Of a DNA stretch of 64,000 nt, positions 51,629 through 61,333 are shown in pieces. The stretch's first letter is position 1, and every line of letters begins with the position of its first letter. The DNA comes from Flavivirga spongiicola (GTDB lineage: Bacteria; Bacteroidota; Bacteroidia; Flavobacteriales; Flavobacteriaceae). The stretch lies in the NCBI RefSeq assembly GCF_030540825.1, contig NZ_JAUOEO010000001.1, positions 1,151,001 to 1,215,000 of the forward strand. Reading direction: 5' to 3'. The position numbers were made by a program, and so were the translations under genes. The notes below the pieces were generated by a model, which worked only from the letters and a program-made list of their open reading frames with translations, did not search any database and was not told the origin of the DNA.

Positions 51629-51665
51629 AACACACCCCTTAATCCCCTCTTATTAGAGGGGAAAT
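51629..51665. repeat. Hairpin repeat, right of the DUF559 gene
   Basis: CCCCTCT (51644-51650), loop TATT, AGAGGGG (51655-51661), preceded by ACACCCCTTAAT. Inverted and similar in sequence to the repeat on the other side of the DUF559 gene. Confidence 0.75.
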
Positions 51666-51666
51666 A

Positions 51667-52878
51667 CTATCGTGCAATAGACTTAGCAGCAATATAAGCC
51701 CCTGTCCATGCATTCTGAAAATTAAACCCGCCTGTAATGGCATCTATATTTAAAATTTCGCCAGCAAAATACAAGTTTTCACAAAGCTTACTTTCAAAGG
51801 TTTTAAAATTAACTTCTTTTAAATCAACACCTCCAGCAGTAACAAACTCTTCTTTAAAGGTGCTTTTACCAGTAACCTTAAATAAGGCCTCAGTTAATTG
51901 TAATGCTAAAGCTTCTAATTGTTGTCTGTTTATATCTGCCCAAGTTGTTGTATTTGAAATATTGGATGCTAATACAAATTGTTGCCATAACCTTTTTGGC
52001 AATTCATATTGAGCAAATTTAAATACCATCTTTTTTGCTGATTTTTGTTTAAATTCCTTTAAATCATCTAAACAATCTTTAAAATTTTGTTTTATAAAAT
52101 TGATTTTAATTTGAAATTTATAATCGCGTTTTGCCAATTCTAAAGCACCAAATGCCGAAAGTTTTAAAATTGCCGGAGCACTCATTCCTACATGGGTAAT
52201 AAGCAATGGTCCTTCTGACTCTAAATGACTATCAACAACTTTAATGGCTACATTTTGAGCTACAACACCTGGAATATCTTTAATTCGAGGATCCTTAATA
52301 TCGAAAGTAAACAATGAAGGAACTGGTTGTAAAATAGCATGTCCTAAACTTTCCAATAAACTCCAAATCTTCGGATTGCTACCGGTTGCTATTAATACTT
52401 TTTTTGAAACAAACGCGTCTTCGGTTGTGTCTAATTCCCATATGTCTTGCTTCTTTTTAATAGATTTCACCGAATGATTATATAAGACGGTAACACCATG
52501 TTTTTTTGTTTCACTTAAAAAACAATCAATGATGGTTTGAGATGAATTTGACACAGGAAACATACGTCCATCGTCTTCAATTTTTAATGGCACACCTCTT
52601 TTTTCGAACCACTCCATAGTATCACCCGTCATAAACTGATGAAAAGGTCCTAATAATTCTTTTTCACCTCTCGGATAATTTTGTACTAATTCAGAAGGTA
52701 TAAATTCCGCATGCGTCACATTACAACGTCCGCCTCCAGATATTTTTACTTTTTGAAGCCCTTCTTTGCCGCGTTCTAAAATGGCTACTTTTAAACTCGG
52801 GTTTTGCTCAGCAATATTAATGGCTGCAAAAAAACCTGCTGCTCCACCACCAACAATAATAACGTCGTATGCTTTCAT
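51667..52878 (-). CDS. NAD(P)/FAD-dependent oxidoreductase, HI0933/BaiN family
   Basis: 403 residues. FAD-binding DVIIVGGGAAGFFAAINIAE at the N-terminus, the family signature KVKISGGGRCNVTHAEF, a central domain, and the C-terminal FAGEILNIDAITGGFNFQNAWTGAYIAA. Members of this family are flavoproteins of mostly unknown substrate. Monocistronic. Confidence 0.92.
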   Translation of the reverse strand: MKAYDVIIVGGGAAGFFAAINIAEQNPSLKVAILERGKEGLQKVKISGGGRCNVTHAEFIPSELVQNYPRGEKELLGPFHQFMTGDTMEWFEKRGVPLKIEDDGRMFPVSNSSQTIIDCFLSETKKHGVTVLYNHSVKSIKKKQDIWELDTTEDAFVSKKVLIATGSNPKIWSLLESLGHAILQPVPSLFTFDIKDPRIKDIPGVVAQNVAIKVVDSHLESEGPLLITHVGMSAPAILKLSAFGALELAKRDYKFQIKINFIKQNFKDCLDDLKEFKQKSAKKMVFKFAQYELPKRLWQQFVLASNISNTTTWADINRQQLEALALQLTEALFKVTGKSTFKEEFVTAGGVDLKEVNFKTFESKLCENLYFAGEILNIDAITGGFNFQNAWTGAYIAAKSIAR

Positions 52879-52926
52879 ATTAAAAATTACTGTGTAAATT
52901 TAACATTATAAACGATCACAGCCTAA

Positions 52927-53769
52927 ATGAATAAATTTCTTTTATCATTAATACTATTAGCAGCTTCCTGTAACCCGGAAAGTAAAAATATAATTGCGGA
53001 TTTACCTGAAACCTTACGCGAAGTTTCCGGAACAGAAACAACTCCAAATTCAGATTTAATCTGGATGTTAAATGATGGTGGAAATGCTTCAAAGGTTTAT
53101 GGTTTAAATAAAAAAGGGGGTATAAAAATAGAGTTGAAAATAGATGCAAAAAATCACGACTGGGAGGATCTAACGTCAGACAAAAAAGGTAATCTTTATA
53201 TAGGTGATTTTGGAAATAACTTAAACAAACGCAAAAACCTAAGCATTTTAAAAGTGAATGCAAACGCTTTAAAAAACTCTGGAAAAATTAACGTTGAACG
53301 TATATCCTTTAAATATGCAAACCAGAAAAAGTTTCCTCCAAAAAAGAAAAAGTTATATTTTGATTGTGAAGCTTTCTTCCATTATAATGATAGCCTCTAT
53401 TTATTTACTAAAAGTCGGGTAAAAAACGATTTTGGTAAAACACATTTATATAAAATCCCCGCTAAAAAAGGGAATCATATAGCAGAGTTGGTTAGTACAT
53501 TTAGTTCTTGCGACGATTTATATTGCTGGGTAACCTCAGCTGATATCAGCGATGATGGAAAACAAATGGTTTTACTAACTCAAAAATCATTTTTGGTTTT
53601 TAGCAATTTTACTTCAGACGATTTTTTTAATGGCACTCTTAAATCATATGACTTTAAAAATGTATCTCAAAAAGAAGGCATTTGTTTTAAAGATAAAAAC
53701 ACCCTTTACATTACTGACGAAAGGGCGCATGGTGATGGCGGGAATTTGTATAAGTTTAAGCTGGAATAG
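52927..53769 (+). CDS. Secreted propeller-like protein of unknown function
   Basis: 280 residues. The signal peptide ends AASCNPE, with a lipobox-like LLAASC. The body has six or so WxL/WEDL-type blades (DSDLIWMLNDGG-like, DWEDLTSDKKGNLYIGDFGNN, CWVTSADISDDGKQMVLLT, KEGICFKDKNTLYITDE) suggesting a beta-propeller. Possibly binds a ligand or cell-surface glycan. Convergent with the large phosphatase/barrel gene. Confidence 0.72.
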   Translation: MNKFLLSLILLAASCNPESKNIIADLPETLREVSGTETTPNSDLIWMLNDGGNASKVYGLNKKGGIKIELKIDAKNHDWEDLTSDKKGNLYIGDFGNNLNKRKNLSILKVNANALKNSGKINVERISFKYANQKKFPPKKKKLYFDCEAFFHYNDSLYLFTKSRVKNDFGKTHLYKIPAKKGNHIAELVSTFSSCDDLYCWVTSADISDDGKQMVLLTQKSFLVFSNFTSDDFFNGTLKSYDFKNVSQKEGICFKDKNTLYITDERAHGDGGNLYKFKLE

Positions 53770-53844
53770 TTATTTTCTATTTGTCTCCTCGAGTACTTCG
53801 GCTTTAGCCTATCTTGAGCATAGTCAAAAGGTTATTAAATAAAT

Positions 53845-53865
53845 AGGTCTCGACTGCGCTCGACC
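53845..53865. repeat. REP-like palindrome
   Basis: GGTCTCGACTGCGCTCGACC is near-palindromic (GGTC..TCGACC, CGA..TCG). It lies in the gap between the propeller-like gene and the phosphatase/barrel gene. The same sequence in inverted, slightly altered form is embedded in the glycosyltransferase gene at 22264-22284. Confidence 0.7.
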
Positions 53866-53941
53866 AGACACAGCTTTCAATTAACGTATTAAACTTGAGC
53901 AAACTCTAAACAAATTCCGTACAAAAACTCAGGATGACAAA

Positions 53942-56900
53942 TCAAAACCCAAATCCCATTTTAAAAGCTAAGCGCAAACCATCGTCACTATTAAATGCTG
54001 ATAAATTAAGCGTTATAATATCTGCTGCATTTGCAAAAATACCACCTCCTATAGATGTGTTCCAAGTATTAGAATTAAAGCCAGGATTATTATTCAAAAC
54101 CATATTGTTTTCAACCCAAACACGTCCATAATCAAAACCACCATAGATCCCAATATTTAATGGTAAAAGCCCTGTTTTAACTTTACGAAGGTTTAAACGT
54201 AAATCCGTACTTTGATAAAATGAGTTTTCGCCAGAAAACCTTTGGTTTCTGTATCCACGAAGCCCGTCATCACCTCCAATACTTGCAGCCTGATAAAACT
54301 CATAATCATCACCAAAAATAAAATGGGCCTTTGCCATGGTAGCCAGAACAAGTTGTCCGCTGGAAACCAATTTATAATCAAAACCAAGTTCTGGAATAAA
54401 ATAGGCAAACCCAACTGAATCATCTATATTGGATTTGTACCCAAACTGTAAACTTGTTTGCATTCCTAAAGTTGGAAAAGCCTCGTTATCTTTATTTTCA
54501 AAAGTATAAGTAGCGTCTGCTCCTATAAAATCTTTATGATTATCCTGGCCATTTGCTGTATAAAACGTGTTTATAAACCGATCACTAGTCTCTTCTACTT
54601 CAATAGACTCATAGCTCAGCCCTAGCTTAAAATGCCCACCTAAATCTCCCCTCCAATTTAATGAGGGTGCTAATTTTAACGTGCTTAATTTTACACGGTT
54701 GTAATCCATATCAAAATTAGCTTCATCATCCGCATTTAAATTGGGTGTACTATTACCAAATCCGAAGAAATTAATGGAGTAATTAGGGCTGGTATATTTT
54801 GCATTTAAAGCCAAATTCCAAGAAGCAATGACATTGGCAAATTCACCATTATATTCAAAATCAAATCCGCTTGTAGCAAAATAATAAGCACCGGAAAACG
54901 TGTGTTGCGAGCTAAACGGATTGCGCTCAAACCCATAATTAGTGAGTGTATTTATAAAGCCTATTTTAAATCCGTCGTCCGGATTAGCTCCTAATGTAGG
55001 TATAAACTGGTTGGTATTATTTTTTGGCTTTGTATAATCATATATATTGGTTTCATAATCATCTGTTAGATTTTTACTCCCTTTATTAGTCGTAAAATCG
55101 CTCTTCTTAGACTTAAAATCATAAAGAGCTACTTTTTTACCATTTTCAATAGTATATGTATCATTATTTTGCCCACCAATAAGTCGAAGTTTTATTAAAT
55201 GGTCACCTTTCCCAATTACTTTAAAGACATCTTTATCATCTAAACCATAAATCCAAATTTCTTTCGTTTCTTCTCTTTTGTATGTTCTTTCAAAAAACAC
55301 TGTATCTTTTTTTCCATTTTTAATACGGTATGCTGTTAATTTAGTCTCACCATTTATCATTCGTTCTATTTCAAACAAATCATCTTTATCTGTTCCCTTT
55401 ATTACCGCAAATTTGTTTAGTACCTTATAATATCTATCTGCAATTGTTGGTAAATTTTTAATTCTGGACAGCAATGTGCTTTTTATTTTAGTAATCGTTT
55501 CATCTCTCACTTCTTCTGGAAATGCCTTAAAAGCCTCATCAATAGCTTCTTCTGTTAAATTCTTTTGAATGAATGCGACCTGCTCATCCCATTGTTTCTT
55601 TTTGGTTTTATTAAGCAAGGTCATATCTAATGAAAATGGGCTAAAATTAAAACCTTTAACATTTCTAACATCATCCATAAAGCCTTCCATTAATTTTAAT
55701 GGCGGTATAATTCTGGTCGCCAATTTCATTAAAGCACCGTCTCCCATAATAGAGAATGCCTGATCTCGATCTCTTGGAATGGGTTTATAGATAACTTGAC
55801 CTGATTTTTTATCTTTAAACTCTGCCCAACGCCATTGGTCTACATGTCTATCCCAATCGCCTATAGCCATATCGAACAAGCGCGCCCGTAAATACATGTC
55901 ATCATCAACTATATATTTTTCGTCTTTACGAAGTTTTTTCATTAAATCGTCGGTACTCTCTATCTTATTAGCATTTCCAAAGCTTTCAAGGTTCCTATGT
56001 CCATCAGAAACATGTTCTTCAATCATGTATAATTCATTTCCAAAATCCTTATTAAAATCTGCCAGAGCATTTTGCTTAGGGATATAATACAATACAGGAT
56101 TGGTATGAAACAAGTTAACAGCATCAGACAACCCTCCAGTAACAAACGGTGCATATGGGTGAGACCCTGTGTAAAAATCTTGTATTAAACTTTCGGTAGC
56201 TGTGCCTTCAAACTGACCTTCGATATACTGGTCTTTAAAGGCCATGGCTTGCAAATATACTGTGGCGCTTTTTCGAATTGCCCGCATGACATACCTTTTC
56301 CCTTCTTTATTTATTAAATGAAGAGATTTCGATTGATGTCCTCCTCCTTTTCTATATGGTGAAAGTCCACCGAATAACGTATCCAATTTTACCGTTGGCA
56401 CATTCAACTTGGTTCCGTAATATTTACGGTAACGTTCTCCCCAAAAAGATTTGTAAAATCCACTTTTAGTTACTTCTTCTTCCGTATAAACAGATGCTAT
56501 TTTTTCTTTTGGAAACGTCGTATTATAATTAAGATGTTTTTCTTCTTTATCGGCAGAAATCACTTCTGTTTGAAATATTATTTTGTCCTCTTTTGCTGAA
56601 TAAAATCGCACATATGAAGATCCATCTTTAAATACATCTAACCTAGCAAAACCTGCATCACTGGATGAAAATTGATCTGAAACATTTCTTGTTGCAGTTG
56701 CTTTTGATCCTGCCCCACTAATAATTTGCGGTAAATTATCTTTTACCAAATATTGTAAACTATGTTCGTGCCCAGACACAAAAATTGATTTTTCATTTTC
56801 TTGAGCTAAGGTGACAACCCGTTTTTTAAAAGTATTATATCTTTTATTTTGAAGATCTGCTGGAGAAACACCAGTGGTTTTTCTAAGAATATTTTTTAAG

Positions 56901-57649
56901 GTTCCTAAAACGGGAATGGGTTTCATATGAGAGGTAAAATCATATTGCCCACCATGAGGCCCATTGCTAAACATGGGATGATGCATAGCAATAACCGTGG
57001 TTTTACCTCGTGCTTTTTTTAGTAAACTTTCCAATTCTTCAAAAAATTTGGCTCTTGTTTTTATCTCGCAATCGTCATTTATAGTTGGGTGTTTATCCCA
57101 ATTGGTTAAATACCATTCAGAATCGATAATAATCATGACTATATGATCATTAATCTCAACTTTTTCAATAGGGCAACCATTTTCAGGTAAGAACGTATTT
57201 TTGCCTAAAGCTTTCTCAATATATTCTTCTTGTCTTTTTAAACCTTTTAACCCGTTACTATACCAATCATGGTTTCCCGGAATAAAAATAGCCTCTCCAT
57301 TAAAATCTTTAACAGCATTTGTTTGCACGACCATTTGATGTTCTGCAAACGCTCTACCTTCTTCATTCTTTTTAGGCATCCCCTTTGGGTAAATATTATC
57401 TCCTAAAAACAATGCGGTACTTTGTTTTGCTGCCTTATTTAATTCAACCTTAAAATCTCGTAATGCTTCAGATTCTGACCCCAAAGCTGAATTTCCAGCA
57501 TCTCCAATTAAATAAAACGAATGTATAATCTCTTTTTCTGGAGAAGAAGAGCTTGTATTTGTGCTTTTATATTGTGGTTTATATGTAGCGCAAGCACTGA
57601 ATATAAACATGATGACTAAAGTTAGGATGGTTCTATATTTAGTATGCAT
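53942..57649 (-). CDS. Metallophosphatase fused to an outer-membrane barrel
   Basis: 1235 residues. Signal peptide with lipobox FIFSACAT. The N-terminal phosphatase (about 40-360) has the calcineurin-like metal motifs GDAGN, LGDNIYP, GNHDW, MHHP and GHEHS. A long middle region (about 400-830) has no recognised domain. The C-terminal 350 residues form a beta-barrel (Omp85/surface-antigen-like), ending MGFGF with a terminal Phe. It probably acts on phosphate esters at the outer membrane and may translocate or anchor itself. Monocistronic and unusually long for either family. Confidence 0.85.
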   Translation of the reverse strand: MHTKYRTILTLVIMFIFSACATYKPQYKSTNTSSSSPEKEIIHSFYLIGDAGNSALGSESEALRDFKVELNKAAKQSTALFLGDNIYPKGMPKKNEEGRAFAEHQMVVQTNAVKDFNGEAIFIPGNHDWYSNGLKGLKRQEEYIEKALGKNTFLPENGCPIEKVEINDHIVMIIIDSEWYLTNWDKHPTINDDCEIKTRAKFFEELESLLKKARGKTTVIAMHHPMFSNGPHGGQYDFTSHMKPIPVLGTLKNILRKTTGVSPADLQNKRYNTFKKRVVTLAQENEKSIFVSGHEHSLQYLVKDNLPQIISGAGSKATATRNVSDQFSSSDAGFARLDVFKDGSSYVRFYSAKEDKIIFQTEVISADKEEKHLNYNTTFPKEKIASVYTEEEVTKSGFYKSFWGERYRKYYGTKLNVPTVKLDTLFGGLSPYRKGGGHQSKSLHLINKEGKRYVMRAIRKSATVYLQAMAFKDQYIEGQFEGTATESLIQDFYTGSHPYAPFVTGGLSDAVNLFHTNPVLYYIPKQNALADFNKDFGNELYMIEEHVSDGHRNLESFGNANKIESTDDLMKKLRKDEKYIVDDDMYLRARLFDMAIGDWDRHVDQWRWAEFKDKKSGQVIYKPIPRDRDQAFSIMGDGALMKLATRIIPPLKLMEGFMDDVRNVKGFNFSPFSLDMTLLNKTKKKQWDEQVAFIQKNLTEEAIDEAFKAFPEEVRDETITKIKSTLLSRIKNLPTIADRYYKVLNKFAVIKGTDKDDLFEIERMINGETKLTAYRIKNGKKDTVFFERTYKREETKEIWIYGLDDKDVFKVIGKGDHLIKLRLIGGQNNDTYTIENGKKVALYDFKSKKSDFTTNKGSKNLTDDYETNIYDYTKPKNNTNQFIPTLGANPDDGFKIGFINTLTNYGFERNPFSSQHTFSGAYYFATSGFDFEYNGEFANVIASWNLALNAKYTSPNYSINFFGFGNSTPNLNADDEANFDMDYNRVKLSTLKLAPSLNWRGDLGGHFKLGLSYESIEVEETSDRFINTFYTANGQDNHKDFIGADATYTFENKDNEAFPTLGMQTSLQFGYKSNIDDSVGFAYFIPELGFDYKLVSSGQLVLATMAKAHFIFGDDYEFYQAASIGGDDGLRGYRNQRFSGENSFYQSTDLRLNLRKVKTGLLPLNIGIYGGFDYGRVWVENNMVLNNNPGFNSNTWNTSIGGGIFANAADIITLNLSAFNSDDGLRLAFKMGFGF

Positions 57650-57756
57650 ATGAGGGTTTTGTGAGTGATTAAAGATAATAAATAAAAGGTTTATTCAGAT
57701 TCCCGTTTTATTCATTGTTTTTTATTTTATATTAATGAATTCATGAATCTTGCGAT

Positions 57757-57845
57757 TTCACGAGAATGACAATTTCAACGGAAACCCTGCCTTTTCCGGC
57801 AGGCAGGCTCGACGCAAAACATCGAGGAATCCTTTTTCGATTAAA
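57757..57845. repeat. Composite repeat, copy 2 (see 45714-45773)
   Basis: The 28 nt at 57757-57784 match 45714-45741 at 26 positions. A second block TCGAGGAATCCTTTTTCGAT (57822-57841) matches copy 1. Between them copy 2 carries an extra palindromic CTGCCTTTTCCGGCAGGCAG (57787-57806). As with copy 1, it stops just short of the stop codon of a leftward gene. Confidence 0.65.
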
Positions 57846-57851
57846 TGCTAT

Positions 57852-59075
57852 TTAATCATTTATGATGGTGGTATTAAAAACAACTTCACTTGCAATAGTC
57901 TTATGCACAGGACATTTCGATGCAATTTCTTTTAAACGTTCTTTTTGTTTTTCATCCAAATCACCAACAAATTTCAGCTTTTTACTAATATGATCCAAGT
58001 AAGTAGGAGTTTCTATTTCTAAACCTAAATCATCACTGTGCTTTCTTGAATGCGTTACATAAACAAATACCTCCTGTAAATCCCATTGCTTTCGCTGTGC
58101 ATACATCTTTAAGGTCATGGCTGTACAAGCGACTAAGCCTGCATTGAGGTACTCATAAGGTGAAGGCCCAAAATCATCTCCACCAATAGAACTAGGCTCA
58201 TCTGCAATCATCGTATGGTTTTTAGTTTGAATGGCTGTTGTAAAATGGTCTTCAATCAAATTTAAATGCCCTACTAACTGCTCCCCTTTAGTTTCAAGCA
58301 TTTTATTTTCTTTAAATTCAAAATAACGTTGAACCCAGGTACCGATTACATTTCCCGCATATTTACTATCACTTGGGTTTGATAATAAATGGTCGGCATT
58401 ATCAAGCGTTACAAAACTTTTTGGATGATGTGCATGATGGTATAACTGTTCTGCATTTTTAATCCCTACAACGGTATCTGTGGGTGCATGTAAAATTAAT
58501 AATGGTTTTCGTAATTTCTTCACAATAGAAGGCAAATCGGTTTTATCAAAATCTTCAACAAAGTCCTTATTAATTTTAAAAGGGCGTCCTCCAATATTAA
58601 CTTCTACCTCACCTTTCTCTTTAATGGCATCTATACCATGGGAGAATAAATGTGTTACATGGCTTACCGTGGCCGGTGCTCCAATAGTTGCAACTGCTTT
58701 AACGTTTTCTAATTGGGAAGCTGCCGACAATACTGCTGCGCCTCCTAACGAATGACCGATTAATAGTGAAGGCGCTTCATAGTTAGAATTCATATAATTG
58801 CTTACGGCAATCAAATCATCTACATTGGCAGAAAAATGGCTCTCTGCAAACTCCCCCTCACTTCTACCTAAACCCGTAAAATCGAATCTTACGACTCCAA
58901 AACCGTAGTTCGTTAAAGCTCTACTAATATTTTTTACGGCACTTAATGAACTTGTACATGTAAAACAGTGTGCAAAAATGGCAAAGTAATTTGGTTTTTG
59001 ATTTGCCGGTAACTCTAGATATGCCTGAAGTTTTAAACCTTTATTATTTTGAATATTTAATTTTGAGCTTTTCAT
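57852..59075 (-). CDS. Alpha/beta-hydrolase - OsmC fusion
   Basis: 407 residues. The N-terminal hydrolase (about 1-255) has [16 protein letters not shown], the nucleophile elbow [11 protein letters not shown] and [12 protein letters not shown] with the catalytic His. The C-terminal OsmC domain (about 265-407) has [24 protein letters not shown] and [15 protein letters not shown] with the two peroxidatic Cys positions. It may release and then reduce an organic hydroperoxide. Last gene of the redox operon, 11 bp after msrA. Confidence 0.9.
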   Translation of the reverse strand: MKSSKLNIQNNKGLKLQAYLELPANQKPNYFAIFAHCFTCTSSLSAVKNISRALTNYGFGVVRFDFTGLGRSEGEFAESHFSANVDDLIAVSNYMNSNYEAPSLLIGHSLGGAAVLSAASQLENVKAVATIGAPATVSHVTHLFSHGIDAIKEKGEVEVNIGGRPFKINKDFVEDFDKTDLPSIVKKLRKPLLILHAPTDTVVGIKNAEQLYHHAHHPKSFVTLDNADHLLSNPSDSKYAGNVIGTWVQRYFEFKENKMLETKGEQLVGHLNLIEDHFTTAIQTKNHTMIADEPSSIGGDDFGPSPYEYLNAGLVACTAMTLKMYAQRKQWDLQEVFVYVTHSRKHSDDLGLEIETPTYLDHISKKLKFVGDLDEKQKERLKEIASKCPVHKTIASEVVFNTTIIND

Positions 59076-59086
59076 TTTTAAAATCT

Positions 59087-59608
59087 TTATACTGTAGTCG
59101 TAGCTATATGTGCTACTTTACTTTGGTTAATTTGATAAGAAAATTTTTGTACCAAGTACTTTAATTTGGGGGCAATAAATGTTTTACAAAAGGGTTTATT
59201 CGGGTCTTTTTGATAATACTTTTGAATAGCTTCTCTTGAAGCTTTAAAAGATTGGAAAGGATAGACTTTAGTAATTAATTTATAGTCAAAGTCTTTCTGA
59301 AAATATTCAATAACGCATTCCAACTCCTCTTTTTGTGCTTCTGAAAATGTGTAAACAGCAGACCTGTATTTACTTCGCATAGAATGGTTGCTTGTACTTT
59401 TATGTGTATGTAAATGAATTTCAACAAGTGTTTTTAATGAAATATCTTCAGTATTGAAATGTACAATGACAGCTTCTGAAAAACTACTATTTTCTTCGAC
59501 TGAAGACACATAACCTTGTTCAACTTTTACAACGCCTTTTAACGATTGAAATACAGCCTCTGTGCACCAATGACAACCACCTCCTAAGGCTATTTTTGTT
59601 AATTTCAT
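59087..59608 (-). CDS. msrA: Peptide methionine (S)-sulfoxide reductase MsrA
   Basis: 173 residues. It begins [27 protein letters not shown] holds the catalytic Cys (GCFWC in most MsrA). HVKYDP-type and FAPKLKYLV segments follow. It repairs oxidised methionine in proteins with thioredoxin. The ATG at 59608 is close to the motif, as usual. Part of the redox operon, 17 bp downstream of the small membrane protein gene. Confidence 0.93.
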   Translation of the reverse strand: MKLTKIALGGGCHWCTEAVFQSLKGVVKVEQGYVSSVEENSSFSEAVIVHFNTEDISLKTLVEIHLHTHKSTSNHSMRSKYRSAVYTFSEAQKEELECVIEYFQKDFDYKLITKVYPFQSFKASREAIQKYYQKDPNKPFCKTFIAPKLKYLVQKFSYQINQSKVAHIATTTV

Positions 59609-59625
59609 ATACTTCTAAGAATAAT

Positions 59626-60021
59626 TCAAGAATGTAAATTTTGATTATTTGCTAATCGGTCTTTTCTAATTTTTACAGCTTTAAACGCATAAGTAATAAG
59701 TAAGGTAATTGCCATAAAAACAAAAACGATTCCTGTATATAAAGTAATATTGGAAATACTAACAATAGATTCGCTTTCAAAAATCCTCCAAAAAATAACC
59801 GATAACACATAACTCCCTGTTGTTAAACATAATAAAGAATTCGTTCTTGTTAATAGGCTTAATTGCTTTATTTTATGTTTAGAAATTTCATGTTGAAATA
59901 CAGAGCATTTTCGAGTCATTAAATTATTAATTTCTGAACTCAAGTTTAACATTTGAGTAACGGTCGACAAGATTAGCATACCTAATCTTGGAATTATTTT
60001 TATTGGTAAATACCAGTTCAT
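59626..60021 (-). CDS. Small membrane protein, DUF2721-like
   Basis: 131 residues. Hydrophobic segments at about 10-30, 60-85 and 90-118. The pattern RLGMLILSTVTQMLNLSSEINNLMTRK and a Lys-rich tail resemble DUF2721, a membrane family of unknown function. It lies in the redox operon between the aldo/keto reductase and msrA; whether it joins in that work is only inferred. Confidence 0.55.
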   Translation of the reverse strand: MNWYLPIKIIPRLGMLILSTVTQMLNLSSEINNLMTRKCSVFQHEISKHKIKQLSLLTRTNSLLCLTTGSYVLSVIFWRIFESESIVSISNITLYTGIVFVFMAITLLITYAFKAVKIRKDRLANNQNLHS

Positions 60022-60045
60022 TTTTCTGAATTATTATTGTTTGTT

Positions 60046-60990
60046 TTAGTTCCAGGTTAGTTGTTTTCGCTCTCCCCAATAATTAGCTGAATCTATTCTA
60101 TAGCTTTTAAGCCTGTTTAAGTCTTCTTCTGATAAAGTAATTGTATTCATTTGAAGGTTAGATTTTAAATGGTCATCATTTGAAGCTCCACTTAGAACCA
60201 TACTCTTATTTATACTTTGTTGACAAAACTTCAAAGCAATTACGTCTACTCCAACATTATATTTTCTTGCAAACTCTTCCAGAACCCCATATAATTTATC
60301 ATAATGTTTATAACGCCTATTTCTAAAGAGCCTTCCATTAGCCAAAGCTTCTTTGATAATGATTTTCTTGTCTTGATTTAAAAGTGTCTCTGATATGACG
60401 CCTAAACTTTGATCTAACATATTATAAGTTACCTGAAATGCATCAAAAAGTGGCTTCCCATTTACTAAAACATCTAAAGCTTTTTTAATAACCTCGACTT
60501 GATTATCTCCCGTTGTTGTGATACCAATTTCTATTTCATATTCATTCTTTAAAAATGCTAATCGGTTTAAAATAGCTTCATTTTTTAAAACACCCGTTTC
60601 TAGAGTTGCAGAATGTATTTGATACGCTTTTAAATGAGGCAAGAATGCCTTTGAAACTTTCCATTGCTCATTTAATTTTTCTAAACTATGTTCTTTAACC
60701 TCATGTACTTTAGCATTAGCATTAAAATTTGCCACATAAGTATATCCCCATTTTGTTGCAATTTGAATATCGCTATCTTTTTTTGTTTGTAGCCATTCTA
60801 ACAATAAATTTTCTGCTAAACCATAACCTGGCGCTGTATCAAAATACCTAACACCTAATCCGTATGCTTTTTCTAAAACAGAAAAACTTTGTTGTTTAAA
60901 CGTTTTTAAATCTGGATTAATAAACCCTTTTTGACGTAAATTAATATATTGTGGTCTGCCTAAAGCAGCTGTTCCTAGACCTAGTTGCAT
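60046..60990 (-). CDS. Aldo/keto reductase
   Basis: 314 residues. The AKR TIM-barrel motifs: LGTAALGRPQYI, RYFDTAPGYG with the catalytic Tyr/Asp region, TKWGYTY with Lys, and GASNDDHLKSNL in the NADPH loop. It reduces aldehydes or ketones with NADPH, often in detoxification. Same strand as SelO and the other redox genes, 24 bp before the DUF2721-like gene. Confidence 0.88.
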   Translation of the reverse strand: MQLGLGTAALGRPQYINLRQKGFINPDLKTFKQQSFSVLEKAYGLGVRYFDTAPGYGLAENLLLEWLQTKKDSDIQIATKWGYTYVANFNANAKVHEVKEHSLEKLNEQWKVSKAFLPHLKAYQIHSATLETGVLKNEAILNRLAFLKNEYEIEIGITTTGDNQVEVIKKALDVLVNGKPLFDAFQVTYNMLDQSLGVISETLLNQDKKIIIKEALANGRLFRNRRYKHYDKLYGVLEEFARKYNVGVDVIALKFCQQSINKSMVLSGASNDDHLKSNLQMNTITLSEEDLNRLKSYRIDSANYWGERKQLTWN

Positions 60991-61111
60991 GCGTTATTAT
61001 AATAGTTTACTATTTTTTAAAAAATGAATTACTTTTTGTTTTGACATTTTATGCGATGATTTATATTATATTTTAGGACGCATATAACATCTAATAAAAT
61101 ACACCTTTAAA

Positions 61112-61333
61112 TTAAAACTTTGTCATGGATGTTTCACAGGGTTTTAAACTTTCAGATAAACTTGTAATGTAATAGTTCAAACTAATAAAATCTTTACCTC
61201 CAAGTTCTTCTGCATATAGTTTAATACTATTTCCTTTATTGAACTCTGCTCTAGTCACACCATACTTTTCTCCTTTATATATAACTTCAGAATATCCTAT
61301 CGGGATGCTTCTTATATATTGTAAAACTCCCAT
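61112..61333 (-). CDS. Small conserved protein next to selO
   Basis: 73 residues. GYSEVIYKGEKYGVTRAEFNK and AEELGGKDFISLNYYI read like a conserved small Bacteroidota family that often follows selO, sometimes annotated with methionine sulfoxide reductase words; I cannot confirm a function. Its ATG overlaps the selO stop as TAATG, a translational coupling signal. There is a 121-bp gap before the aldo/keto reductase. Confidence 0.7.
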   Translation of the reverse strand: MGVLQYIRSIPIGYSEVIYKGEKYGVTRAEFNKGNSIKLYAEELGGKDFISLNYYITSLSESLKPCETSMTKF

